This document shows, in pieces, positions 30,124 to 39,624 of a DNA stretch of 64,000 bases. Position 1 is the first letter of the stretch; each line of letters begins with the position of its first letter. Under the pieces are notes generated by a model. It saw only the letters and a list, made by a program, of their open reading frames with translations, searched no databases and was not told the origin of the DNA. The position numbers and the translations under genes were made by a program. The stretch comes from DATCJA01 sp963814955 (GTDB lineage Bacteria > Acidobacteriota > Vicinamibacteria > Vicinamibacterales > UBA2999). The stretch is taken from contig CAWFEX010000008.1 of the NCBI GenBank assembly GCA_963814955.1, positions 1,054,001 through 1,118,000 on the forward strand, written 5' to 3'.

Positions 30124-30248
30124 AGCGGTCAGCAGTCATCAGTCGGCCCGTGGAAGGGGACACCGACCTCGCAGACCGGGGTAGCCTGCGTTCCCAGCGG
30201 CTGGTTCCTCTCCGCGCCGAACCGACTGACGACTGCTCACTGCTCACT
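30124..30248. repeat. Heptad-repeat palindrome at the end of murD
   Basis: Left arm AGCGGTC, AGCAGTC, ATCAGTC (30124-30144). Right arm GACTGAC, GACTGCT, CACTGCT (30224-30244), then CACTCC. The arms are imperfect reverse complements about 80 bp apart. The right arm runs into the murD stop codon, so the array may have replaced the original end of the gene. The remainder of the 313-bp gap holds no convincing gene. Confidence 0.75.
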
Positions 30249-31611
30249 CCACTTTTGCTTTCAGGCGCCTTACCTCGTCCTTGAACGCGTTCCCGCGCTC
30301 GGCATAGTCCCGGAACCAGTCGAAACTCGCACACGCCGGGGCCAGGAGCACGACTCCACCGTCACCTGCGGCGTCATACCCACGCTCGACGGCCTCGCGC
30401 ATCGACGCCGCATCGATGACGGGCACCACCCCATTGAGTGCCTCATGAACCAGGGGCGCGGCTTCCCCGATGGCGATGACCGCCTTTCCGGACGCCGACA
30501 TCGGCTCACGAAGCTGCGCAAGGTCGCCCCCTTTGAAGCGACCGCCAACGATGGCGACGACGCCGCGCGGAAAGCTCTCAATCGAGCGACGGGCTGCCTC
30601 GACGTTGGTAGCCTTCGAATCGTTGACGAATCGGACACCACGGACCTCACCGGCCGGCTCCATCACGTGGGCGAGGCCATGGAACCCTCTCAGCGCCGCG
30701 GCCATTGCCGGGAGCGGACAATCGGTCAACGTTGCCACCGCGGTCGCGGCGAGCACGTTGTTCAGCATGTGGCGACCGGTGAGTTCCACGGCTGACAGGG
30801 GAACGAGTCGCTGCTCGCCCGTCGTGGTTCGTCTGACGATCCAGTCCCCATCCACGACGAACCCGTCTGAGATCCGCCCGGAGAGCGCAAACCGCACCAG
30901 GCCTGCGGCGACGCCGCCACTGTGGGCCATCACCGTGGGATCGTCGGCGTTGACGACGGCCCAATCCTCCGCGGTCTGGTTGGCGAAGATGCGGGCCTTG
31001 GCGGCGGCATACGATTCAACGCTCGGGTGCCGATCCAGGTGATCGTCGGCAAAGTTCAGCCACACCGCGATCCACGGACGGAACGTCGTCGTCGCCTCGA
31101 GCTGGAAACTGCTCGTCTCGACCACGTGGATGGTTTCCGGTGTGGAATCATCGACCTGCGCGCTGAGAGGCACACCAATGTTTCCGCCAACAAGCGTCTT
31201 GCGGCCCGCCGCCTCCAGCATCCGGCCAACCAGCGTCGTCGTTGTCGACTTTCCTTTCGTGCCTGTGATGGCGATCACGCGCCCCTGTATCCATCGCCAC
31301 GCGAGCTCGAGCTCACCGATGATTTCGGTCCCGTGCTGACGGGCGATTTCCAATACAGGCTGGTACAGCGGCACACCCGGGCTCACGACAATCAATTCCG
31401 CCGCCGCAAAGGTCTCGGCCTGGTGACCGCCGGTTTCGAGGACGACGCCCTCGGCGCGCAGTGCGTCGGCACCATCCACCACGTCGCGCAGCTCGGTCAG
31501 CGTCACGATGGCACCGCGCCTCGCAAGCGCAAGAGCGGCGGCCACGCCGCTGCGCGCCGCACCAACGACGACCACGCGTCGGTTCCGAACAGCGAAATCA
31601 CGTCCACCCAC
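30244..31611 (-). CDS. murD: UDP-N-acetylmuramoyl-L-alanine-D-glutamate ligase MurD
   Basis: 455 residues, GTG start. Adds D-Glu to UDP-MurNAc-L-Ala. N-terminal Rossmann VVVVGAARSGVAAALALA, ATP loop ITGTKGKSTTTTL, ETSSFQLE, NFADDHLDRH, then NDSKATNVEAA and the C-terminal LLAPACASFDWFRDYAERG typical of MurD. Starts 4 nt after mraY. The C-terminal KAKVE ends in the heptad palindrome. Confidence 0.95.
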   Translation of the reverse strand: MGGRDFAVRNRRVVVVGAARSGVAAALALARRGAIVTLTELRDVVDGADALRAEGVVLETGGHQAETFAAAELIVVSPGVPLYQPVLEIARQHGTEIIGELELAWRWIQGRVIAITGTKGKSTTTTLVGRMLEAAGRKTLVGGNIGVPLSAQVDDSTPETIHVVETSSFQLEATTTFRPWIAVWLNFADDHLDRHPSVESYAAAKARIFANQTAEDWAVVNADDPTVMAHSGGVAAGLVRFALSGRISDGFVVDGDWIVRRTTTGEQRLVPLSAVELTGRHMLNNVLAATAVATLTDCPLPAMAAALRGFHGLAHVMEPAGEVRGVRFVNDSKATNVEAARRSIESFPRGVVAIVGGRFKGGDLAQLREPMSASGKAVIAIGEAAPLVHEALNGVVPVIDAASMREAVERGYDAAGDGGVVLLAPACASFDWFRDYAERGNAFKDEVRRLKAKVE

Positions 31612-31615
31612 GCCA

Positions 31616-32700
<1,085 letters not shown>

Positions 32701-32701
<1 letters not shown>

Positions 32702-34104
32702 CAGCCGAACTCCGCCGCGATGCGGTCAGCGACGACATCCGTGCGAGTCCCGCGGGATCCCTTGACGAGTACCAGATCTCCCGCTTTTATGACGGTGGCT
32801 ACTTCGGCGGCCGCAAGGTCGCTTCGTTCGAAATAGGTCACCGAGGAAGGCGCCATCCCCGCTGCAACCGCCGCATCAGCCAGATGGCGGGCACCGTCGC
32901 CGCCTACTGCAACGAGCAGATGCAGCCCCGCCGCGGCGGCGTATCGACCGGATTGTTCGTGGAGCTCGATCGTCTGCTCTCCCAGCTCCAGCATCTCGCC
33001 CAGGACTGCGACCTTGCGGATCACGTGCTCTTCGTGTCCGACAACATCCAGCGTACGGCGGAGTGCCGCCGGGCTCGAGTTATACGAATCATCGATGAGC
33101 ACAACGCCGCCCCGCAGACGACGAACCGCGCCACGCCGGTCCCCGGGCTGCAGGTGGCTGGTCGCGGAGACGAGCGCATCGAGGGAAATATCCATTTCGA
33201 GCGCGACCGCAATCGAGGCGAGAACATTGTCGAGATTGCCACGACCAAGCAGCGGAGTGTTCAGAATGCGTTCCCCAACCGGGGTAAAAAGCCGCGCCCG
33301 CATCCCGTTGATACCGAGGTCTTCTATCTCGCGCGCGCTCACGGTCGCGGTCGTGGATGTGCCGAACGTCACAATTTTTCCGGCGAATGCCCCGGCTCGT
33401 GCCATGACACGCCGATCGTCGGCGTTGCAGACGAGCACGTCATCAGGAGTCGCCCGCTCGAGGATTTCAGCCTTGGCGTCGGCAATGGCATCCGTGGATC
33501 CGAAGAACCCGATGTGGGCGTTGCCGACATTGGTCCACACGCGCAGCTCTGGCTCGGCAATGGCGACAAGTGTGCTGATTTCGCCCCGATGGTTCATGCC
33601 CAGTTCCATGACCGCCACGTCCGGCCGCTCGCGGAGCTGCAACAGCGACAGCGGCAGGCCGATGTGATTGTTCAGATTCCCCTTGTTCTTCACTACGCGG
33701 AAGCGCGCGGACAGGAACTCCGCGATCGTTTCCTTCGTCGTGGTCTTTCCAGCGCTTCCCGTGATCGCCACAACGCGCGTTCCACTGGCCGTCCGGACTG
33801 CGCGTGCGAGGTCCTGCAGCGCCTTCGTCGTGTCTTCGACCTCGATGACTGCCCCACGCTGATCGTCGACCGCGACGGCGCCACGCTGGACGATGACGCC
33901 ACCGGCGCCGCGGCTGAGCGCCTCGCCAACGAAGTCGTGGCCGTCGAAACGGTTGCCCCGAAGCGCCACGAAAAAATCGCCGGGCTGCAACACCCGCGTG
34001 TCGATGACAACCTCGCCAATCTCACGCTGCGGATCGCCTCGCTGGACGCGGCCACCCACTGCATCGGCCACCCACTCGAGCGCAAGTCGAAGGCGGTCAC
34101 CCAA
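32701..34104 (-). CDS. murF: UDP-N-acetylmuramoyl-tripeptide-D-alanyl-D-alanine ligase MurF
   Basis: About 467 residues. The start is uncertain: the TTG at 34104, overlapping the murE stop, gives a normal MurF N-terminus (LGDRLRLALEWVADAVGGRV), whereas an ATG at 34155 would add 17 atypical residues inside murE. Adds D-Ala-D-Ala to the tripeptide precursor. ATP loop ITGSAGKTTTKE, ELGMNHRGEI, NVGNAHIGFFGS and DDSYNSSPAALR are intact. Since ddl is not in this cluster, D-Ala-D-Ala must be supplied from elsewhere. Confidence 0.93.
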
Positions 34105-35617
34105 CCCGTACCCTGTGTCGTCGGGCCTCCAACGCCTCCCGCGCGACGGCCACATCGTCGAACGGCAATTTTCGACCTTCGATCTCCTGATACTTCTCGT
34201 GTCCCTTGCCGGCGATCAGCACCAGATCGCCTGAGGACGCGTCGGTCACGGCTCGATGGATGGCCTCACGTCGATCCACGAGCGTCAGCAGCCGGACGTC
34301 CCTCTGGCGCGTCTCCGGCTGCGCTCCGAGGCTGATCTCGTCGATGACGCGTCGCGGATCCTCACTTCGCGGGTTGTCCGAAGTGATGATGACGACATCG
34401 CTGAGCCTGGCCGCTACCATGCCCATCAGCGGCCGTTTCGTGCGATCGCGATCACCGCCGGCGCCGAATACGGTAATGAGACGTCGTGGCGCGAGCGGAC
34501 GTGCCGTCTCCAGGAGATTCCGCAGTGCGTCGTCGGTGTGTGCGTAGTCGACAATGACGGCGATGTCGTCAGCTGCGGAAGAGACGCGTTCGAATCGACC
34601 GGGAACTCCATGCAGCCCTGCGACACCGCGCTTCACGGCTTCGACGGGCACTCCCAGCGCGATCGTGACGGTCACCGCCGCCAGAATGTTGTAGACATTC
34701 GGTCGCCCGACGAGCGATGACCGCACGCTGAACGACCCCTGCGGCGTGCGGATGTCGAATGCCAGACCCTCGAGCGAGAACTTGAGCGGACCGGTCGTGA
34801 CGTCGGCAGGGCGGTTGACCGCGTATGTGATGGTTCGCTTCGCAGTCTCGGCCATGGCGAGACCGCGCGGGTCGTCGAGGTTGATGGCGGCCGGCGCGTC
34901 CGGCGGCAAAATCTCGAATAGCCTGCGTTTGGCCGCGAAGTAGTCCTCCATGTCCGCATGAAAGTCCAGGTGGTCGCGCGTCAGGTTGGTGAAGACACCG
35001 GCGGCGAAATGGATGCCGTCGGCACGGCGAAGCGTCAGTGCGTGCGAGGACACTTCCATCGCGCATGCACCACAGCCGGCCTCGACCATCTGCCGCATCA
35101 TGGCCTGCAGCTCTGGTGCCTCGGGCGTCGTTCTGGCGGCCGCGACGTCGCGATCGCCGATGCGATATTTCACCGTCCCCATAAGGCCGCACTTGACCGC
35201 CGCCGCCTCGAAGATTGCACTCACCACGTAGCTCGTGGTCGTCTTCCCGTTCGTTCCCGTGATGCCGACCACGCGCATCTGACGGCTCGGGTGCTCAAAA
35301 AACACCGCCGCGAGCCACGCCAGGGTGAGCCTTGCGTCCTTCACCACGATCCACGGCACTGTCGACGTGGTGGATGCCGAACGTTCCGCAACTACCGCGG
35401 CGGCACCTGCCGCGATCGCCTGCCCCGCGAAATCGGCGCCGTCCGCTCTGAGACCTCGCAGTCCCACAAACACCCAACCGGGCTTGACGCTGCGCGAATC
35501 GTGCGTGACACCGTGACACTGGACGTCGAGCGCACGACCCCAGTCAGCGACGTTCTCCCGATCCGCCGGGGACATCGCATGAGCGAGCGCCTGATCGAGC
35601 AGGTCTCGAACCGTCAT
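34097..35617 (-). CDS. murE: UDP-MurNAc-L-Ala-D-Glu:meso-diaminopimelate ligase MurE
   Basis: 506 residues. ATP loop GTNGKTT at 121-127, TTPEAPELQAMM, MEVSSHALTLRR and VDYAHTDDALRN. The amino-acid selector motif reads DNPRSEDP (414-421), the form that binds meso-diaminopimelate and not lysine, so the wall is predicted to be DAP-type as in Gram-negative bacteria. The ATG overlaps the ftsI stop by four bases (ATGA). Confidence 0.95.
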   Translation of the reverse strand: MTVRDLLDQALAHAMSPADRENVADWGRALDVQCHGVTHDSRSVKPGWVFVGLRGLRADGADFAGQAIAAGAAAVVAERSASTTSTVPWIVVKDARLTLAWLAAVFFEHPSRQMRVVGITGTNGKTTTSYVVSAIFEAAAVKCGLMGTVKYRIGDRDVAAARTTPEAPELQAMMRQMVEAGCGACAMEVSSHALTLRRADGIHFAAGVFTNLTRDHLDFHADMEDYFAAKRRLFEILPPDAPAAINLDDPRGLAMAETAKRTITYAVNRPADVTTGPLKFSLEGLAFDIRTPQGSFSVRSSLVGRPNVYNILAAVTVTIALGVPVEAVKRGVAGLHGVPGRFERVSSAADDIAVIVDYAHTDDALRNLLETARPLAPRRLITVFGAGGDRDRTKRPLMGMVAARLSDVVIITSDNPRSEDPRRVIDEISLGAQPETRQRDVRLLTLVDRREAIHRAVTDASSGDLVLIAGKGHEKYQEIEGRKLPFDDVAVAREALEARRHRVRVG

Positions 35618-37647
35618 GGCCCGCCCGCGGCCGGAGCAGCAGCGTCGAAATCGGCTTCGGCGCGGGCGAGCTTGAGAGTTGACACAGCGCCGCGTTCGAT
35701 CGGGTTCCCCGGCAAGGGCAACTGATCGATGACGACTCCTGCGCCCTGCAGACGCGCGCTCATTCCCAGCCGAGCCAGGATTCGCACCGCGTCGCGGGCG
35801 CCAAGTCCGCGGAGGTCCGGGACGAGCGCGACCGAGCCGGATGTGCTCGCCGCGAAATCAACAGGCGGAGGCAATTCGATCGGTCCGGAAACGGGTCGTT
35901 CGAGGTGCTCTTCTCCCCGCCGCGCAATCACGGGCGGCGCGGCGTTGAGCGACCGCGGCACGCCATAAAGGCGCAGCCCCGCTTCCGCAATTCGCTGAAA
36001 GATTGGGGCCGCCACCGTGCCGCCGTAATACGCGTTCTTCCCGTGCGGCGAATCGATGACGACGACGATGGCAAATGTCGGCTGCCGGGATGGAACGAAT
36101 CCGATGAAAGACGCGTTGTAGTCGGAGTTCGAGTACTGGCCGTTGACAATCTTCTGAGCCGTGCCCGTTTTGCCCGCCACCGTAAAGCCGTCAATTCGCG
36201 CGCTGCGTCCTGTCCCACGCTCGACGACCTGTTCCATGACTTCGGTCAGCACCGCGGCGGTGCCTTCAGACACTGTGCGGCGCACGACCTTGCGAGGGAC
36301 CGGCGTACGGCTGCCGTTGGCAATCACGGCGCGAACGATCCGGGGCTCGATGAGCTCGCCCCGGTTGGCAACTGAACTGAGCGCCGCGGCCATCTGCAGC
36401 GGGGTGACCGCGACCTGATATCCCATCGACACCGATGCCAGAGCGCTCTCCGTGAGCTTTGAAGGATCCCAGACGATTCCCGGACTTTCCGCGGGAAAAT
36501 CCGGCGACGATCGTTCGCCGAATCCAAAACGGCTGACATACGCCCCCAGTCGATCGGATCCGAGCTTCTGCCCCACAACGATCGCCCCGACATTGCTCGA
36601 CTTGACAATCACATCCTCGAACGACAGCACGCCGTAGCGGTGATCGTCGTAGATCACCCGTCCCTTGAATCGAATGCGACCGGCGCTTACGTCGATGAGG
36701 TCGGTTGGTTTGACGACCTTCTCCTCGAATGCTGCCGACGCCGTGACGATCTTGAAGGTGGAGCCCGGCTCGTACAGATCCTGGATTGCGCGATTTCGCT
36801 GGTCGTTTTCGTCCGCTTCCCGGTATGCGTTGGGATTGAACGTTGGATAGTTGGCCAGCGCAAGGATTTCGCCGGTATGAGGGTCCATCACCACGGCCGT
36901 GCCGCCCGCTGCTCGATTCTCGGCGATGCCGACTCGCAACTCGCGCTCGACCAGATGCTGCAGATACTGGTCGATCGTCAGCTCCAGTGTCGCACCGGTG
37001 GTGGACGGGCGCTCGATTCTGCTGAACGCCTGGCGCCTGGCGTCAGTCTGGATGAGCACCGTACCTGGGCGACCCTTGATCAATGTGTCGTACGCCGACT
37101 CGATACCGCTCAATCCCTTGTTGTCGATACCCACGTACCCCAGCACATGCGCCGCGAGTTCCTTGTTGGGATAGAAACGGCGGCTCTCCTTCATGAAACC
37201 GACGCCATCCAGCTTGAGGGCGGCAACACGCCTCGCTTCGTCTGGCGACACCTGTCGTTTCACGTAGGCGAACGCGCGGCCACGGCGGATCCGTTCGGCG
37301 ATGGCTTGCCGGTCGCGACGGGTGCAGTCATCCAGGGCGCCACAGAGCGCCGGCGCTGCCTGATCCGCATCGGCGATGTCCGTTGGAACGGCATAGACCG
37401 ATTCCGCATCGACGCTGAAGGCAAGTACGCGGCCGTTGCGGTCGAGGATGTCACCCCGCTTGGCAGGCATTTCCACGGTCCCGGTCTGCTGGTCCCTGGC
37501 GCGCGCGGCCAAATCGTTGTGCCTGATCACCTGGAGGTACACCAGTCGCGCCTCAATCGCCGCAGACCATGCGACAAGAATGATGGCGCCGGTCAGCAAT
37601 CGGCGCTTCATCGTGGAGCGCCAGAGCGGCGAAACGTTGTCCGGCAT
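35614..37647 (-). CDS. ftsI: Peptidoglycan D,D-transpeptidase FtsI (PBP3) with PASTA domain
   Basis: 677 residues from MPDNVSPLWRSTMKRRLL; the longer open frame upstream belongs to ftsL in another frame. One N-terminal transmembrane anchor, the dimerisation domain (KRGDILDRNGRVLAF), then the transpeptidase domain with active-site SxxK in EPGSTFKIV, SxN in KSSNVGAIV and KTG in VAGKTGTAQK. A single C-terminal PASTA-like domain (VPDLRGLGARDAVRILARLG) follows, as in SpoVD/PBP2x-type enzymes and many Acidobacteriota, unlike E. coli FtsI. Cross-links septal peptidoglycan with FtsW. Confidence 0.94.
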   Translation of the reverse strand: MPDNVSPLWRSTMKRRLLTGAIILVAWSAAIEARLVYLQVIRHNDLAARARDQQTGTVEMPAKRGDILDRNGRVLAFSVDAESVYAVPTDIADADQAAPALCGALDDCTRRDRQAIAERIRRGRAFAYVKRQVSPDEARRVAALKLDGVGFMKESRRFYPNKELAAHVLGYVGIDNKGLSGIESAYDTLIKGRPGTVLIQTDARRQAFSRIERPSTTGATLELTIDQYLQHLVERELRVGIAENRAAGGTAVVMDPHTGEILALANYPTFNPNAYREADENDQRNRAIQDLYEPGSTFKIVTASAAFEEKVVKPTDLIDVSAGRIRFKGRVIYDDHRYGVLSFEDVIVKSSNVGAIVVGQKLGSDRLGAYVSRFGFGERSSPDFPAESPGIVWDPSKLTESALASVSMGYQVAVTPLQMAAALSSVANRGELIEPRIVRAVIANGSRTPVPRKVVRRTVSEGTAAVLTEVMEQVVERGTGRSARIDGFTVAGKTGTAQKIVNGQYSNSDYNASFIGFVPSRQPTFAIVVVIDSPHGKNAYYGGTVAAPIFQRIAEAGLRLYGVPRSLNAAPPVIARRGEEHLERPVSGPIELPPPVDFAASTSGSVALVPDLRGLGARDAVRILARLGMSARLQGAGVVIDQLPLPGNPIERGAVSTLKLARAEADFDAAAPAAGGP

Positions 37648-37651
37648 CGGC

Positions 37652-38045
37652 CTACCTGCGTGCGAGCGCCGACGTGGGCGGCGCGGGTGTCGGAAGGACG
37701 CGCTCGATGACCGACGCGTCCTCGGCGGTGGGGGCCACCATCCGCAGCCGGCCGAGTGCCAGCCGCTCGATTCGGACGGGCGACCGCAGCGTATCGATCT
37801 CGAGCTGCAAATGCCTGTTGATTTCCGTCTCGGCGGCGTGCTCGCGCTGCATCTCCTCGGTACTGGTATCCGTTTCGCAGCAGCTCGAAGTGCTGCCACG
37901 CCCAGAACAGCAGCACGGAGACGAGAAACACGCCTACCGCCACCGTCCGCCACATCTCGCGATGCCGCTCGCGATCGACCTCACGGACGATAGGGTTGTT
38001 GCGGATGTCTTTCTTGATGGCGTATTCGAACGTGTCCCCCGTCAT
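37652..38045 (-). CDS. ftsL: Cell-division protein FtsL, split by a frameshift
   Basis: Position between rsmH and ftsI identifies FtsL. The first half (start 38045, MTGDTFEYAIKKDIRNN) gives a cytoplasmic tail and one transmembrane helix (TVAVGVFLVSVLLFWAWQ) followed by FELLRNGYQY. The periplasmic coiled coil continues one frame over as EEMQREHAAETEINRHLQLE, then LGRLRMVAPTAEDASVIE, stopping at 37652. An extra base near GTAC at 37860-37863 joins the halves into about 130 residues, normal for FtsL. Essential bitopic divisome protein in other bacteria, so a genuine null is unlikely and a sequence error or recoding is suspected. Confidence 0.75.
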
Positions 38046-38053
38046 GGTGTGCC

Positions 38054-38938
38054 TCATGCAGCGGCCCGTTCGGCCGCCCGCAGCTTCGCGCTTCGCGCGC
38101 GAGGATTTCGCTCCACTTCCGCTTCGCTCGGCACCACCGGCCGTTTCGTGCGAATCGTCAGGCCGATGTCGCCGGTCGCCTGCAGTGAGCGCAGCGTGTG
38201 CTTCACGATTCGATCCTCGAGTGAATGGAAGGCGATGACGACCATGCGCCCTCCCGGACGCAGACGCCGGGCTGCCTGCGTCAAAAAAACATCGAGCCCT
38301 TCGAGCTCACGGTTCACCCAGATTCGAATCGCCTGAAACGTGCGCGTTGCGGGATCGATCCGCGAATATCCCTTTCGTGGAATGGCGCGCCGCACGACGT
38401 CCGCCAGTCGCCCCGTCGTGTCAATGGCGGTTCGGCTTCGCGCCTCGATGATGGCGCGCGCGATCCGCCGTGCGTGCCGCTCCTCCCCGAACTCGTAAAT
38501 CACATCCGCGAGCGTCCGCTCATCCGCACCGCGAATGGCTTCGGCCGCCGTCGGTCCCGTGGTCGGGTCCATTCGCATGTCCAGCGGCTCGTCGCGCCGG
38601 AAACTGAACCCGCGTCCTGCCCCATCGAGCTGCATCGACGACACGCCGAGATCCGCCAGGATTCCGTCGACGCCAGCGACGCTGTGTGCACCGAGGACAT
38701 CGTCCAGCTGGCGGTAGTCACTGTGAACGAGCTCCACGCGCGACCCGTACGGCGTCAGCACACCCGCGGCGTTGCTGAGCGCCTCGGGATCGCGATCGAG
38801 GGCAATCACGTGCGACGCCCCCGCGTCGAGAATGCTCCTCGTGTGCCCGCCGAAGCCCACGGTGCAGTCCACGAATATGCCGCCCCGGCTCGGCGCCAGA
38901 TGTTCGAGCACCTCGGCCACCATGACGGGCTCGTGCAT
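38054..38938 (-). CDS. rsmH: 16S rRNA m4C1402 methyltransferase RsmH
   Basis: 294 residues. SAM-dependent enzyme that N4-methylates C1402 of 16S rRNA. Motifs: HEPVMVAEVLEHL at the N-terminus, DCTVGFGGHTRSIL (SAM loop), ALDRDPEAL, ADLGVSSMQLD and the C-terminal GGRMVVIAFHSLEDRIVK. Inserted helical domain around 110-210. Second gene of the dcw cluster, 18 bp after mraZ. Confidence 0.95.
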   Translation of the reverse strand: MHEPVMVAEVLEHLAPSRGGIFVDCTVGFGGHTRSILDAGASHVIALDRDPEALSNAAGVLTPYGSRVELVHSDYRQLDDVLGAHSVAGVDGILADLGVSSMQLDGAGRGFSFRRDEPLDMRMDPTTGPTAAEAIRGADERTLADVIYEFGEERHARRIARAIIEARSRTAIDTTGRLADVVRRAIPRKGYSRIDPATRTFQAIRIWVNRELEGLDVFLTQAARRLRPGGRMVVIAFHSLEDRIVKHTLRSLQATGDIGLTIRTKRPVVPSEAEVERNPRARSAKLRAAERAAA

Positions 38939-38956
38939 AAAGCTTGAGACGATCCA

Positions 38957-39409
38957 CTAGATGCCATGCGCGGCAAGGCCGAGGCCGTCCTCGTCCGTCC
39001 ATGGTTCGCGGTGCAGCTTCTGGAGAAACCTCTCCTGGTTCCAAACCTCGAGATGATCGATGCGTCCGAACACGCGCACGTCGCCGACAATCGACGCGCT
39101 CTCGCGCAGATGCGCGGGAATCACGACGCGGCCTTGGGCGTCGAGCTCGCCGGTTTGTCCGTAGTAGTTCACGCGATCGAGGTACTTGAGGCGGGCGGGA
39201 AGACTGCCCGGTATCTGCAGCAGCTTCCGCTCGATCTCCAGCCAGGTCGCAAGGGGGTAAATTCGGACACACTCTCCCGTCAGGCTCGTGACGAACACGT
39301 CGGCCCCGTGATGGTCCTGGATGACCCCTCGAAACATGGTGGGCACCTTCAGCCGGCCCTTGTCGTCGATCCGGGTCGGCGAGCTGCCGCGGAGCGCATT
39401 TTGCTCCAC
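38957..39409 (-). CDS. mraZ: Transcriptional regulator MraZ
   Basis: 150 residues from GTG at 39409, chosen because it places LRGSSPTRIDDKGRLKVP at the usual distance from the start and has TGGAG just upstream; a TTG at 39421 is the alternative. Two SpoVT/AbrB-like half-repeats carry the family motif DxKGR: DDKGRLKVPTMFR and DAQGRVVIPAHLR. MraZ forms a ring that binds direct repeats at its own promoter and represses the dcw operon. Here the predicted operator overlaps its own start codon. Confidence 0.93.
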   Translation of the reverse strand: MEQNALRGSSPTRIDDKGRLKVPTMFRGVIQDHHGADVFVTSLTGECVRIYPLATWLEIERKLLQIPGSLPARLKYLDRVNYYGQTGELDAQGRVVIPAHLRESASIVGDVRVFGRIDHLEVWNQERFLQKLHREPWTDEDGLGLAAHGI

Positions 39410-39429
39410 TTTGCTCCACAAAAATCCAC
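39405..39429 (-). promoter_or_regulatory. MraZ operator: three direct GTGGA boxes
   Basis: On the minus strand GTGGA occurs at 39429-39425, 39419-39415 and 39409-39405, exactly 10 bp apart. Two of the boxes are preceded by AAA or TTT and read AAAGTGG-like, close to the repeats bound by MraZ in Mollicutes and the TGGGN repeats in E. coli. The array covers the predicted transcription start, supplies the ribosome-binding GGAG and ends in the GTG start codon. Confidence 0.7.
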
Positions 39430-39433
39430 CGGG

Positions 39434-39463
39434 ATATTAAGTCTGGGACAAACCGGATGTCAA
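39434..39463 (-). promoter_or_regulatory. dcw cluster promoter
   Basis: Near-consensus sigma-70 promoter on the minus strand: TTGACA (-35, 39458-39463), 18-bp spacer, TAATAT (-10, 39434-39439). Transcription would begin near 39427, inside the MraZ operator, with a leader of only about 18 nt. It is the only strong promoter seen for the 16-kb division cluster. Confidence 0.75.
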
Positions 39464-39552
39464 CCCATAAACTACTCAGTCTTTTGAAGTTACGCTAAAC
39501 TTTCGCCTATTTTTCGATTAGCTTGGTCGCCCAAACCTCGATTCGACTCGTA

Positions 39553-39593
39553 CCCGGGGTCAGACCCGGGGTCTGACCCCGGGTCTGACCCCC
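39553..39593. repeat. REP-like palindromic repeat (GGTCAGACC/GGTCTGACC)
   Basis: Three overlapping copies of a palindromic unit, GGGGTCAGACCC, GGGGTCTGACCCC and GGGTCTGACCCC, in the divergent gap between mraZ and the ychF-like gene. The core GGGTC(A/T)GACCC is common as an intergenic REP-type element in many GC-rich bacteria and is thought to be mobilised by RAYT-type transposases; no such transposase is in this window. Confidence 0.8.
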
Positions 39594-39624
39594 TTTTGAC
39601 ACTGCGTGCTAGGCTGGCGAGTTC

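Noticed and set aside
37648..37953. N-terminal extension of FtsI by about 100 residues
   Set aside because: This stretch is the out-of-frame ftsL coding region; FtsI starts at 37647 in front of its membrane anchor.
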